Positions 1 through 10,074 of a stretch of 64,000 nucleotides of DNA are shown piece after piece. The DNA lies in the NCBI GenBank assembly GCA_024364735.1, contig JAGFNQ010004017.1, positions 93,707-157,706 on the forward strand, in the 5' to 3' direction. Numbering within the stretch: the first letter of the stretch is position 1; every line of letters starts with the position of its first letter. The position numbers and the translations under genes were made by a program. This DNA comes from Boesenbergia rotunda (lineage: Eukaryota; Streptophyta; Magnoliopsida; Zingiberales; Zingiberaceae). The notes under the pieces are model-generated. The model did not search any database, was not told the origin of the DNA, and saw only the letters and a list, made by a program, of their open reading frames with translations.

Positions 1-2
1 TG

Positions 3-683
3 GTCCAGTCGGGGGAACAACTCGAAGTGGCGCGCGGTCAACTTGAGACGACGCAGCAAGCCACTTCCCAAGCAAACATCCGGCTTTCTTCCTTGAAGCA
101 TGCCGAGCGAAAAGCGCGGGCCTTACAAGCGGATGCCCAGGCCGAGTCGACCCAGGCAAGGTTTGACCTCCAGAAGGCATCAGCTGCCCTTGACTCTCTT
201 CGGGCCTGACTGAACACCGAAGAGGCTGCTGCTTTGGCCCAGTCGCAAAGGATAATTGAGCTATCCAGGGAGCTCTCCTCCCAAGAGCAATTGATGCATG
301 CTCAAAAGGAGGAGCTCGAGCGGCTTCGAAAGGAAAGGTCCAAGTGGGAAGCCACTCGCTCAGAGTTTACCGGGCTACGCACCCGCAGGGAGACCGAACA
401 AGCCGAGTGGGAAGCGGCTAAGTCCGAGCTGATGGCGCTTCGAACCTACAAGGAGACCGAAGAGTCCCGACGGGAGCAATACAGGCTTGAGTGCATCAAC
501 GACTCTACTCACAAGGCCGACATTGCAAAACGGTTCATGGATGTCATGGAGCCGCAGGGGCTGAACATAGTCCGCCGACTTAGGTCTGGCGGGTATCTGT
601 CTCCCGATGTGCCTCCTATGACCGTGAACCTTGAGGACATGTGCGAGGACTTGCCCAGCGTGACCGACGAACCCTTCAAGTGA
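3..683 (+). pseudogene. C-terminal part of a coiled-coil protein, broken by one in-frame TGA
   Basis: One reading frame runs from the window edge to a TGA at 681-683 and is broken once by TGA at 207-209. The encoded segment (about 225 codons) is rich in Glu, Gln, Arg and Ala with heptad-like spacing (for example LRKERSKWEATRSEF), so a long coiled coil is likely. The last 50 residues are not coiled coil and include the motif GGYLSPDVPP. Codon use is GC-rich, unlike the AT-rich element DNA further right. No enzyme motif is visible. Proteins of this look are often the tail of plant transposon-associated ORFs, but I cannot name the family. The 5' part lies outside the window. Confidence 0.5.
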
Positions 684-1007
684 AGGTTAAACCGTTTGTA
701 TCTTTTGCTTTGCCTTGCTGTACACTTGAGTGGGTGGAAGGTTCGGAATGATGTACTATCTGCGCCCTGTTGATTAGAACCTCTTCATTTCCCTCTCAAA
801 GTAGTTAAGGCATGGACCATTACTGATCTCCACGGCTACCGATCGAAGCATCCTGATCAGGGCACTTCCTCACACGATGCAGCCCATCAAACCAGCGGAG
901 TCAGAACCGCTTGTTCGGGTTTGACCGCTTGGTTGGGTCGAGAACTAAGAACCACGGGTTGCCATGCACCCCACCAAGATCAAAGCCCAAGGATTGGAGG
1001 GAGCTTG
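684..1007. other. Unassigned sequence left of SIRE-A
   Basis: No ORF or repeat is recognised here. It is probably the 3' non-coding part of the element carrying the coiled-coil ORF. The five bases before the SIRE-A LTR (GCTTG, 1003-1007) do not match those after the other LTR (ATAGG, 9427-9431). Confidence 0.4.
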
Positions 1008-1429
1008 TGTTGGATCGAGGAGCCCGATAGAGGGGGGGTGAATATCGGACAAATTTCGGATTAGAATAAGAGTAGGTACGCAGCGGAAATTAAAAACAAG
1101 AAACGCAGCACAAAGACACAGAGGTTTTTACTTGGTTCGGAGCCTGTGTCGACTCCTACTCCAAGGCCCACGGTCGTTGACCGTTTACTATGGGCAATTC
1201 TATATTCGCGCAAAATCGGTTACAATAATTTTAATTACAAAAGAGATTGCAATGAATTAATAATAAAATACTAAGTTCTTCGTTACCGACGTCCAGAGTG
1301 TATTGAATCTTTTTGGGGCAGCGGGACATCGTCGGCTCGAGGTGAGGCATTTCCGGAGCAAGGCACGAGCGTAGAAGAACTTTGAAGCGTTGGAGCAAAG
1401 TTGATGTAAAGCTTGGGGTCGAGGGGTGC

Positions 1430-1437
1430 TATTTATA
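1430..1437 (-). promoter_or_regulatory. TATA box of SIRE-A 3' LTR
   Basis: Plus-strand TATTTATA reads TATAAATA on minus and sits directly downstream, in element sense, of the palindrome array. The same box occurs at 8501-8508 in the other LTR. Confidence 0.75.
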
Positions 1438-1445
1438 GCACCTAG

Positions 1446-1790
1446 GGCGCCCTGGTCGTCGGGGGCGCCCTGCCACGTGTCACCCGATCCGTGCTTCGCT
1501 CGGTCAAGAGTTATCGCACGGGAATAGGGATGAGGTTTGACCTCTGGGGCGCCCTGGTCGCAGAGGGCGCCTTGGCTGACTTTTTCCGCGCTGAAGACTC
1601 GCTGTGGATGAAGCTGAAGCTTCGCAGAGATGAGCTGGAGGCGCCTTGGCTGCTGAAGGCGCCTTCACTGACGAAGGCGCCTTTGCTGCTGAGGGCGCCT
1701 TGCCCAGTAGGCAGCTGAAGCCTATTTTGCTTCGCTTGGTTCTGGTTCACCTTGAGGGCGCCCTGGACACTCAGGGCGCCTTACTCAGCT
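1446..1790 (-). repeat. GGCGCC palindrome array in SIRE-A LTR
   Basis: About ten copies of the palindrome GGCGCC, most within (A/G)GGCGCC(C/T)TGG-like contexts, are spaced irregularly over 345 bp just upstream of the TATA box. The position fits U3 promoter elements. The right LTR has a related array at about 8516-8860 with a different internal arrangement. Confidence 0.85.
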
Positions 1791-1964
1791 GTTGCCTCAC
1801 TCCTTTGAGGCTCTCTGAGTTGCAGACACACGTTCCTTCGGTCCTGCATCAAGGGTTAGTCCAAAACACAATAAAATAATTAATTATTATTTTATATAGC
1901 CTTAGCTGTCTTGGTTCTGACTTTGGTCTCCAAAATGGAGCCCTAGGTCGAACCGACGCCTACT

Positions 1965-2366
1965 GTTCCCTCGACGGGGAACGCATCCTCACCTACTCCT
2001 CTCGGGAGAGTTTACCTGATGCCAACCGCTCCTTTGGTTGGACTTTTGCCTGACGGTCCTTTGTCAGGTCTTGTGAACTGGCAGTCCTTCGCCAGTTGCC
2101 TAGCAGTCCTTCGCTAGGGCTTTTGGTGCTGGCAGTCCTTCGCCAGTGCCTAGCAGTCCTTCGATAGGGCTTTTGGTGCTGGCAGTCCTTCGCCAGTGCC
2201 TAGCAGTCCTTTGCTAGGGCTTGATACTGGCAGTCCTTCGCCAGTGCCTAGCAGTCCTTCGCTAGGGCTTGATACTGGCAGTCCTTCGCCAGTGCCTAGC
2301 AGTCCTTCGCTAGGGCTTGATACTGGCAGTCCTTCGCCAGTGCCTAGCAGTCCTTCGCTAGGGCTT
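1965..2366 (-). repeat. Tandem hairpin array with changing stems and constant loop, SIRE-A LTR
   Basis: Consecutive short inverted repeats fill this stretch. Examples on plus are CCAACC/GGTTGG (2022-2041), CCTGAC/GTCAGG (2049-2068), AACTGGC/GCCAGTT (2076-2097) and CCTAGC/GCTAGG (2099-2118). Each of these encloses an 8-base loop of the form RSTCCTTY. From about 2227 the pair CTGGC.. and CTAGC.. is repeated as a 48-bp unit. In element sense the loop is RAAGGASY. Stem bases change together while the loop is kept. Confidence 0.85.
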
Positions 2367-2474
2367 TTGCTGCACACTAGATTAACTTGTTAGAAAACAA
2401 GAAAGACTTAACTTTTGACCTATATTGCCATTATCAAAACACAGGTTTGACTTAGGTACATTTCTGCACCAACA

Positions 2475-2490
2475 ATCTCCCCCTTTTTAA
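2475..2490 (-). other. Polypurine tract of SIRE-A, with further copies inside
   Basis: In sense this reads AAAAAGGGGGAGAT immediately before the 3' LTR, the usual plus-strand primer of reverse transcription. Similar tracts recur at 2565-2575 and 3011-3020, the multiple polypurine tract pattern known from Sireviruses. Confidence 0.8.
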
Positions 2491-3809
2491 TTTATGGCAA
2501 CCCTAGTTCAAAAAGTTAAGTTTAAGCAAAATATGACAAAGTTTTGATCCCTCCCCTTGGAGGGAATCTCCCCCTAGATTTTTCAAAAGTTCGTGGGGAA
2601 AAAATCTTACTTGTATTTTGAAAACTTAAGTTTTAGTTACTTAGAAGTAACCTAAAAATACATAGTAGAGTTTTTAAAGCATAATTTGAGTACTTAAAAA
2701 TTTTTTTAAAGTCTTAAGTTTTTCAAAAATAAAGGAACCTTTTGAAAGGCTAGAGTATTTTGCAAAATTTTGAAGGCTTTAAAAATTCTAAGCTAGAGTA
2801 CCTAACAGAATTTTGAGAACTTGAGTAAAGAGTTTTGAAGGTACTTAGCAAAATTTTGAAGGCTTTAAAAGTTCTAAGCTAGAGTACTTAGCAGAATTTT
2901 GAAACTTTAAGAACTTAAGTACTTCTTTAAAAAAAACTCAAAATTTTGAACCTTTTTGAATAAAGAAAAAATTTAGAAAAAAATAATTAATTTTTTCTTT
3001 CATTCTCTATCTCCCCCTTTGCCATATATCAAAACAAATAAATATAGCATGAGTAAAGAAAATAAATAATTTGCTGTACTGAATCAGTTAGATTTACACT
3101 AAATCAATCAATTGCACCAAATCAATCAATTATCTCTGTAGGGGCCTGTCTAACCCAATTAGCTACTTACTAATTGTTATAAACAGTAGTTTTTGCTAGG
3201 GTTAGTCAAGTTAAGTGTTTCTGTTCAAGTTAGATTTTCTAAGCTTGTCACTTAACTTGATTGCTGTATAAGTTGTATTTAGTGCCCCAATTATTGTAGA
3301 TGCACTGACTTAAAGCATCTTGAATTGAGGCAAAGACCTAAGCATCTCAACCCTTTCTAGGTTATCAATCAAAAGTACCCTAAGGTGCTTGTGAGATGCT
3401 GGCTTCTAAGTCTATAGGTGCATGCAGTTCTAGGATTAAAGCCTAGACTAAGTCCATTTTCGAAAAAACCTTAGTTTTGAAGGGGGTAGTTTTAAAATAA
3501 ATATAAAACTAAGTCGAAAAGATTTTAAAATTGATTTTTGAAATAAATAAAGCTAAGTTGAAAACTGATTTTGAAATTTAAATAAAACAGTTTTTTAAAC
3601 TTCTAATTTTAGAAAACTTATTTTTGAAATCAAGTAGAGTAAAAACAATTGAGTTAAACTATTCTACTGAACACAATCCTATCACTAGTGAGCATGAGCT
3701 AGTCAACATAAAGTAAAGTAGGTACTCAAGGTTCAACACAGTCATATAGTCAACCACAAGTCAACCCTACTGAGTAGGGATAGTCAAATAGGTACAATAC
3801 TAAGTGAAT
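2491..3809. other. AT-rich non-coding interior of SIRE-A
   Basis: There is no coding sequence here. Diverged runs of the type AAAATTTTGAAGGCTTTAAAA and AGTACTTAG recur from 2690 to 2950. The stretch separates the accessory ORF from the 3' LTR. Confidence 0.6.
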
Positions 3810-5076
3810 CTAAGACGAAGGACCAGGATGATCGGAGGAGCCTGGCTGCCAAGATCGAAATAGGGTCATCATCTCATGATACTCTGCCTCTTTGGCCTCC
3901 CTCTCGGCTCGAAGTGCGCTCATGTAACTGTTGTAGTAGCCCAGATTTGTCTCCATTTGTTCAGCGTGATTGGCCTCTACTTCCTCTCGGAGGCTCTATA
4001 CGCGGGTCTCTAGCTGAGTCACTCGGTCGTAAAGTGTCGGTGGAGCGGGCTCATCTATGTGCGCTCGGGCTGCTGTTGCTATATCTCCAACGTCGACCTC
4101 GACCTCCTCGTCCGAATCGATCTGATGAGCTGCTCTACGACGTCTCCAGGACAGGACCCTGGTACCGGACACCTCTATACCAGCTAGGGCAAAGTTTCTA
4201 TAGCCTATTTCATCGTAGTCAGTTAAGGCGGCCATCTCTCCCTCGGTAATGTTTCTGCCGTGGTGATGTAATATGGAATTGATAATGTGGCAGTAAGGTG
4301 TGCGTACTTGCCCTTGTGTGGTGACACTAGAGGCGTGTAGGATAGTCTGAAAAATGTGAAGTCCTATATCGATGTCAAGCTGGTGAATCATGGCATACAG
4401 TAGAAAGGCGTGAAATGGACGCATAGTGGTGACGTCCCTGGTAGATAATGGTAGGATACATCGGACTATGACCCTATATAGGGCGTAGTCCTGCACTTCT
4501 AATTCGACAGACTGAAATCGTCTGGCTACAGGTTGCCTAAAGAAATATGAGTGCAATGTATCTAAGGTAATCTCAGAGTAGGGAGCATCAAAGGGAGGCT
4601 CCCTAGAAGGGTAACAACAGAAGGTGGACTGCGAGGGTCGTAGTCCTAGAAATCGGTTAAGTAAAGTTGGTGTGATTGTTAGGGGAATACCTTGAACCAT
4701 GGTGGAGAACACAAGATTATCCTGTCTAATGATATTATTGTAAAATTCTGCGCATAAGGAAGTATTGATTGGGTGGGCGCAGAATACAAGATTATCCAGT
4801 TGGTAGTAGTTTATGACGTTCATAGCTAGGGGACAGGATTGAGTAAAAAATAGTCTATTCAAGTAGCTTGTCTTAATGGGTTTATAGGTGGTACGAGAAA
4901 ACTTATTACACAACTCTAAATTGGGAAACCTAGGATCAGGACTACGTTGAGTACCGGGTTCTGCCTGATTAAGTCGACGTCTTCTAAGAGAAAAAGAAAT
5001 GTATACTTAAAGAAATTTGAAAAATTGAAAGGAAGTTAACATAACAAAAAAAATACCGGTTTGCTCGGGGAGGCAT
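3810..5076 (-). pseudogene. Accessory ORF of SIRE-A (PF20167-like 'putative plant transposon protein'), one predicted intron, one in-frame TAG
   Basis: The main exon codes for about 300 residues with no pol or gag motif. It aligns by eye with the SIRE-B ORF at 11538-12839: both have (S/D)L..EFYNN followed by a V.G..L segment and FLG.R.S, then a long middle region. This pattern recalls the plant-transposon domain PF20167, whose function is unknown. The uninterrupted exon frame has no ATG near its start. On minus an ATG at 5076-5074 opens a 20-nt exon ending at 5057, followed by donor GT (5056-5055), a T-rich 73-bp intron and acceptor AG (4985-4984). Splicing continues exactly in the frame of the main exon. 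TAG at 3996-3998 interrupts a further 61 codons of Glu-rich coiled-coil type ending at TAG 3812-3810. The TAG could have come from CAG. Function unknown. Confidence 0.65.
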
Positions 5077-5185
5077 TCTTGAAGATGAGAACTTGATAGC
5101 TTGAGAGTTTGAGAGGGTTGGAAGGTAGAAAGTGTAGGAGAAGAAGTGTTTTGGGTGTGAGGAGTAGAAGGGGAGGGGAGCCCCC

Positions 5186-5193
5186 TTTTTATA
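5186..5193 (-). promoter_or_regulatory. Putative internal TATA box for the SIRE-A accessory ORF
   Basis: Minus-strand TATAAAAA lies just downstream, in sense, of the internal GGCGCC array and 110 bp before the predicted start codon at 5076. The arrangement copies that of the LTR promoter. A pyrimidine-rich leader follows. Confidence 0.55.
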
Positions 5194-5195
5194 GG

Positions 5196-5502
5196 CAGTT
5201 TGGGCGCCCTTCCCAGTGAGGGCGCCTTGACTGGTGAGGGCGCCCTTAGCAGTGAGGGCGCCTTCATCAGGCCTGCAGCTTCCCTTTTTGGCAGCTTTTG
5301 ACCACCGAAGGACACTGGTAAGGGCGCCTCTTCGGACGAGGGCGCCTTTAACAGGTCTGTAGTTCAGTTTGTGCAGCTTTCTGCCGTTGACTGACTGTGG
5401 CAGGGCGCCCTGCATGATAGGGGCGCCCTAAACAAGGCTGCAGCTGCCTTTTGGCAGCTTTTGACCACCCTCGGGGCGCCCTAAAGAGGTTGGGCGCCCT
5501 AA
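5196..5502 (-). repeat. Internal GGCGCC palindrome array of SIRE-A
   Basis: About ten GGCGCC palindromes in contexts such as TGAGGGCGCCTTG recur between gag and the accessory ORF, matching the LTR array in motif though not in overall sequence. The repeated words GCAGCTTTTGACCACC lie between them (5275-5475). Confidence 0.8.
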
Positions 5503-6255
5503 AATCCGGTTTTGACCTAATTTGAATGTTTTTGACCGGATTTGTCTACATTGACCAAGGTTTGACTGCTTTGACCGAAGTTTGACCTATTTGACCATAG
5601 TTTGACAATGTTGACCATGGTTTGAGATTTAACCATAACACTGGTATTAAGGGAATCATAATTAAGTTTTAATTTTACTGTCTCACCCAAATCTAGGGTT
5701 TTCAATCACGTTAACCTTATAGGTTTTGTGAGACAGTTTTTGATAGTTTATTTTTGAAAAATTTTGAAAACAATTTAAATTTTAAAAACTTAAGTAATTT
5801 TGAAATTTTTGAAAATATGTTTAAATCTATACTTAGCTGAAATTTTGTTTGAATTTGAATTTCAAAAATTGGCTTCCAGGTCTTGGCGAGGCACTAGGCC
5901 TTCTTTGGCCGAAGCCTTATGGGATCATCCACCCTTTCCTTGACAAAGCCTTTTAATGAAATTTCATTTTCAAATTATTCTTTGAAAAATTTCTGGTCTA
6001 ACTAGTTTGGATTTTGGATCGGTAGCTTCGGCTGGTTTCACCAGTCTAAAGAGACCAAGTAAACTTGATCTTATTAGAATTGGTTTCCCCAACGTACTAT
6101 CATCTCACCTCACCCAATACTATGTTTTCAAGTTTCAGTTAAGTTTGTTAGTCCTTAAACTAACCTAAGTCTAAACATGTAATTGCAGAAATTAAATAAA
6201 CAGGCAAACAATCAAGCAATTTAAAATAATAACAAGTTTATCTAATGATGAAAAT
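5503..6255 (-). other. Non-coding block between gag and accessory ORF; 5868-6140 conserved in SIRE-E
   Basis: There is no ORF. TTTGACC words recur between 5510 and 5640. The stretch 5868-6140, including CTAGGCCTTCTTTGGCCG and ATCATCTCACCTCACCCAATAC, is closely matched at about 60268-60515 inside SIRE-E, although the surrounding DNA has diverged. Confidence 0.65.
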
Positions 6256-6260
6256 AGTTT

Positions 6261-7851
6261 TCAGTTTGGCTCCCCTGGACTAAAGCCACGGTAATGGTTA
6301 GGCAAGATGTGAATCTTGTCCTTGGGGATCCAATACTGATTTGATCCAGTTGGTTTGTTCAGGCACAGTTTAGGTACCCATGCCTGAATTTTCCTCTGGA
6401 CTGATTCAGTACAGACAAATATGATCTTTGTCGGGATTTGGTTCGGTAGCCAAGTCCGGATCGATTTAGAACTGATTCTGTTTCCCAAGATCATGTCAAG
6501 ACCTTGAACCAGATGTAAATCGTTCTAAGGCTGTCTAAATCCTTAACCTGAGTTTTCAGGGAGGATTCTCCTTTTCAAGTTTTTCAACTTGAGTGGGAGT
6601 TCCTTCCTGAACCTTCTTGGTTGAGGGTTTAGAGTCAGCTCCCTCTTTTAGGAGTTTGACTTCCTGTCGGAGGGATTCGACTCGGAGTTTGGCTTTAGCC
6701 AAGTCTCGAGAAAGAAAAGAAATTAATTCGGTTAACTGCAATCTATTAAAACCAGTTACCTTTATTTCTCCGTCTTTTGTGAAAGTCAGCTCGCCGTCCT
6801 CTTGTTCTGATTCTGACTCGACTTTCTCTGATGCGGTTAGAGCTAGGAGATTGGACTGGGGTGCCTCTTCTTCTTCTTCTGATGAAGACTCGTCCCAGGT
6901 TGCTTGCAGTGCCTTTTTTCTTCTATTCTTCTTGGACTCTTTCAGATTTGGACACTCTGTTTTGTAGTGGCCCTTTTTCTTGCATTCGTAGCAGGTCACA
7001 TTAGGCTTGTTCGAGGGTTCAGTTGGTTCGTCCTTTCTTCAGCCGGTTTTCTTTTTGTTGGTTCGGTTCTTCAGCTCCTTGTAGTAGTTTCGAGCGAGCC
7101 GGACCAGCTTAGTTTGTTCTCCTTCTTCATCTTCTGAGTCTGAGTCAGACTCGAGTTCGGGTTCAGTTTTCTTCTTTGGATTTTTACCTGCAATGAAAGC
7201 GATACCTTTTTCGACCGAATTGGTGTTAGTCTGTTCGTGCAGTTCTAGTTCAGAAAATAATTCATCTAGTTTTATTTTAGAATGATCCCTGGATACCTTG
7301 TATGCATCTACCATCGATGCCCACAAGGTATTTCTTGGGAATGCGTTTAGAGCATACCTTATTAGGTCATGGTTTTCGACCTTATGACCTATTGCGTGAA
7401 GACCGTTCATTACCTCTTGGATTCATGCGTGGAGCTGGGCTGCTGTTTCGTTGTCGGCCATTTTGATGGTGTAGATCTTGTTCAGTAGCAGATCCCTTTT
7501 GCTGATCCTGGTGTCTGAAGTCCCTTCGTGCAGCTCGATCAGTTTTGTCCATATCTCTTTTGCACTATTGAAGGGGCCCACTCGGTTCAGCTCTTCCTTT
7601 GTCAGCCCGCATTGTATGGTTTGCGTTGCTTTTGCGTCGGCTTCTATCTTTCGCTTTAGAGTGTTGTCCCACTCCGAGTAGCTTTGTGGAAGTCCTTCCG
7701 CATTTCGGGGGATCTCTAGACCGGACTGGATAATGATCCACATGTCCACCTGAGTTTTCAGGTGGACCTCCATGCGACTTTTCCAGTAGGAAAAGTCTTC
7801 TCCACTGAAGAGTGGAGGTCTAGCGGTGCTGAATCCCTCTTGCATAGACAT
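6261..7851 (-). pseudogene. gag: Gag of SIRE-A (Copia UBN2-type, one CCHC knuckle), broken
   Basis: Gag forms the particle that packages element RNA. The start at 7851 (MSMQEGFSTARPPLF) is followed by the Copia gag core (FSYWKSRMEVHL ... IWTKLIELHEGTSDTRISKRDLL ... LIRYALNAFP). A basic and acidic linker and the zinc knuckle CYECKKKGHYKTEC come next. Then follow an acidic stretch, a coiled coil (LISFLSRDLAKAKLRVESL) and, in another frame (6494-6261), the C-terminal motif NQYWIPKD. Two in-frame TGA stops (7425-7423 and near 7040) interrupt one frame, and both fit CGA to TGA changes. A frameshift precedes the last part. No protease follows, as in the other gag-only relatives. Confidence 0.8.
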
Positions 7852-8061
7852 TTGTTCTGTAACAGAAAACTTTACAAAAAAATTATCCCAAGACTTGGTC
7901 TTGAATTAGCAGTGCGGGATTACGAAATTAAAATATCGAGGGGTGTTGCACCAACCTCGATTAACAAGAAAATCGAACGACAAATAAAAGAATATTAAAA
8001 GGAATTCGAAAATCCGAAAAGAAAATTTCAAACTGGTGGTTGCACCAAGTTTGAATAACCC

Positions 8062-8075
8062 GGCTCTGATACCAC
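8062..8075 (-). other. Primer binding site of SIRE-A
   Basis: In element sense GTGGTATCAGAGCC lies one base from the 5' LTR. It is complementary to the 3' end of plant initiator-Met tRNA, the usual Copia primer. Confidence 0.9.
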
Positions 8076-8076
8076 T

Positions 8077-9426
8077 TGTTGGATCGAGGATCCCGATAGA
8101 GGGGGGGGTGAATATCGGAAAACTTTCGGATTAGAATAAGAGTAGGTACGCAGCGAAAATTAAAATCAAGAAACACAGCACAAAGACACAGAGGTTTTTA
8201 CTTGGTTCGGAGCCTGTGTCGACTCCTACTCCAAGGCCCACGGTCGTTGACCGTTTACTATGGGCAATTCTATATTCGCGCAAAATCGGTTACAAATAAT
8301 TTCAATTACAAAAGAGATTGCAATGAATTAATAATAAAATACTAAGTTCTTCGTTACCGACGTCCGGAGTGTATCGAATCTTTTTGAGGCAGCGGGACGT
8401 CGTCGGCTCGAGGTGAGGCGTTTCCGGAGCAAGGCACGAGCGTAGAAGAACTTTGAAGCATTGGAGCGAAGTTGATGTGAAGCTTGGGGTCGAGGGGTGC
8501 TATTTATAGCACCTAGGGCGCCCTGGTCGTCGGGGGCGCCCTGCCACGTGTCATCCGATCCGTGCTTCGCTCGGTCAAGAGTTATCGCACCGGAATAGGG
8601 ATAAGGTTTGACCTCTGGGGCGCCCTGGTCGCTGAGGGCGCCTTGGTGGACCCGGTCTTCTCGGCTGGATAAAGTTGATCGCCTTCGTTGGCTTAGGCGT
8701 GAAGCGCCTTGGACCTGAGGGCGCCTTCGGCGCTGAGGGCGCCCTGGCTGAGAGGGCGCCTTGGCTGCTGAGGGCGCCCTGCCCAGTAAGCAGCCGAAGG
8801 CCTTTTGCTTCAATTGGTTCTGGTTCACCTTGAGGGCGCCCTGGACACTCAGGGCGCCTTACTCAGCTGTTGCCTCACTCCTTTGAGGCTCTCTGAGTTG
8901 CAGACACACATTCCTTCGGTCCTGCATTCAGGGTTAGTCCAAAACACAATAAAATAATTAATTATTATTTATACAGCCTTAGCTGTCTTGGTTCTGACTT
9001 TGGTCTCCAAAATGGAGCCCTAGGTCGAACCGACGCCTACTGTTCCCTCGACGGGGAACACATCCTCACCTACTCCTCTCGGGAGAGTTTACCTGATGCC
9101 AACTGCTCCTTTGGTTGGACTTTTGCCTGACGGTCCTTTGTCAGGTCTTGTGAACTGGCAGTCCTTCGCCAGTTGCCTAGCAGTCCTTCGCTAGGGCTTT
9201 TGGTGCTGGCAGTCCTTCGCCAGTGCCTAGCAGTCCTTCGCTAGGGCTTGATACTGGCAGTCCTTCGCCAGTGCCTGGCAGTCCTTCGCCAGTGCCTAGC
9301 AGTCCTTCGCTAGGGCTTTTCCTGCACACTTGATTAACTTGTTAGAAAACAAGAAAGACTTAACTTTTGACCTATGTTGCCATTATCAAAATACAGGTTT
9401 GACTTAGGTGCATTTCTGCACCAACA
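8077..9426 (-). repeat. SIRE-A 5' LTR (right copy)
   Basis: This 1350-bp LTR begins TGTTGGATCGAGGATCC and ends GCACCAACA on plus. It carries a TATA box at 8501-8508, a GGCGCC array at about 8516-8860 and a hairpin array at about 9041-9322. It is shorter than the left copy because it has fewer 48-bp hairpin units. The segment near 8650-8720 differs completely from the left LTR, so the copies are not a young identical pair. Confidence 0.9.
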
Positions 9427-10074
9427 ATAGGTAGTTTGCTATATCTTACAACTAGTCAACCGGATATTCTTTTTGCTGTGGGTATGTGCGCTAGGTACCA
9501 AGTTTGTGCCAAGGAATCTCACTTAATCGCTGTTAAGCGAATTTTGAGATATCTCAAAGGCACAATTGGAGTTGGTCTATGGTACCCCCGTACCGAATCA
9601 TTTGATTTAATCGGTTATACGGATTCCGACTACGCTGGATGTAAGTTGGACTGGAAGAGCACAAGTGGGGGTTGCCAATTCTTAGGTTCGTCCTTAGTAA
9701 GTTGGTCAAGTCGGAAGCAACATTGTGTTGCTCTATCCATGACCGAGGCAGAATATATTGCTATGGGAGAGAGCATATCACAATTGTTGTGAATGATGCA
9801 TACTTTAAAGGACTATGGATTGAGTTACAAGGGTGTGCAAGTATTATGTGATAACATTAGCACAATTAACCTAACCAAGAATCCAGTCCATCATTCTAGG
9901 ACCAAACACATTGAGGTGCGTCACCACTTCATTAGGGATCATGTAGCTAGGGGAGATATTGTATTCTCGCATGTAGAGTCCAAATCAAACCTAGCTGAGA
10001 TTTTCACTAAACCACTCCCCGAAAATGAATTTAGTTTCCTAAGACGGGAGTTGGGAATGTGTCGCGCTTCATGA
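9427..10074 (+). pseudogene. pol: Copia RNase H domain, 5'-truncated, one in-frame TGA
   Basis: RNase H degrades the RNA strand during reverse transcription. The frame begins at the SIRE-A boundary in the motif GSLLYLTTSQPDI typical of the Copia RT to RNase H junction. It continues with YLKGT, the acidic residues in YTDSDYAG, TEAEY and LCDN, and TKHIEVRHHFIRDHV, and ends at LGMCRAS. TGA at 9790-9792 replaces a codon that is usually Trp in this family (LL(W)MMHTLKDYG), so a G to A change is likely. Everything N-terminal of this domain is missing. Confidence 0.85.

Larger units (their letters stand above)
1008..2474 (-). repeat. SIRE-A 3' LTR (left copy)
   Basis: This 1467-bp LTR begins TGTTGGATCGAGG and ends GCACCAACA on plus. 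In element sense the order is: TGTTGGTGCA start, hairpin array (2366 to 1965), GGCGCC palindrome array (1790 to 1446), TATA box (1430-1437), a U5 with a C-run near 1035, and the CCAACA end. It differs from the right copy mainly in the middle of the palindrome array and in the number of 48-bp hairpin repeats. Confidence 0.9.
1008..9426 (-). mobile_element. SIRE-A: non-autonomous Sirevirus-like Copia element with gag and an accessory ORF, no pol
   Basis: Two similar LTRs (1008-2474 and 8077-9426, both TGTTGGATCG...CCAACA on plus) bound a 5.6-kb interior. The initiator-Met primer site lies next to the right LTR and a polypurine tract next to the left LTR, so the element reads on minus. Going in its sense the interior holds gag (7851 to 6261), a shared non-coding block, a GGCGCC palindrome array with a TATA box, an intron-containing accessory ORF (5076 to 3810), repeated polypurine tracts and the 3' LTR. 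No protease, integrase or reverse transcriptase is present, so it would need an autonomous partner. The flanks carry no target-site duplication and belong to different sequences, which suggests recombination with another copy or a rearranged target. Lineage is inferred from repeated polypurine tracts, the gag type and an extra ORF in the post-pol position. Confidence 0.85.

Noticed and set aside
2020..2370. CRISPR-like regular repeats
   Set aside because: Units are contiguous tandem repeats without unique spacers, lie inside LTRs and recur in both LTRs; the genome is a plant.
2150..2393. Open frames on both strands in the SIRE-A hairpin array
   Set aside because: Products of the 48-bp repeat, which has no stop in several frames.
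3996..4913. DNA transposase reading of the accessory ORFs
   Set aside because: The PF20167 name mentions transposons, but no DDE/D motif or terminal inverted repeats are present and the ORFs sit inside LTR elements.
6617..6967. 116-codon plus-strand frame opposite SIRE-A gag
   Set aside because: Shadow of the acidic gag region on the other strand.
8062..8075. tRNA gene fragments (TGGTATCAGAGC sites here and at 17175, 29387, 32784, 50505)
   Set aside because: They are primer binding sites beside LTRs; no cloverleaf is present.
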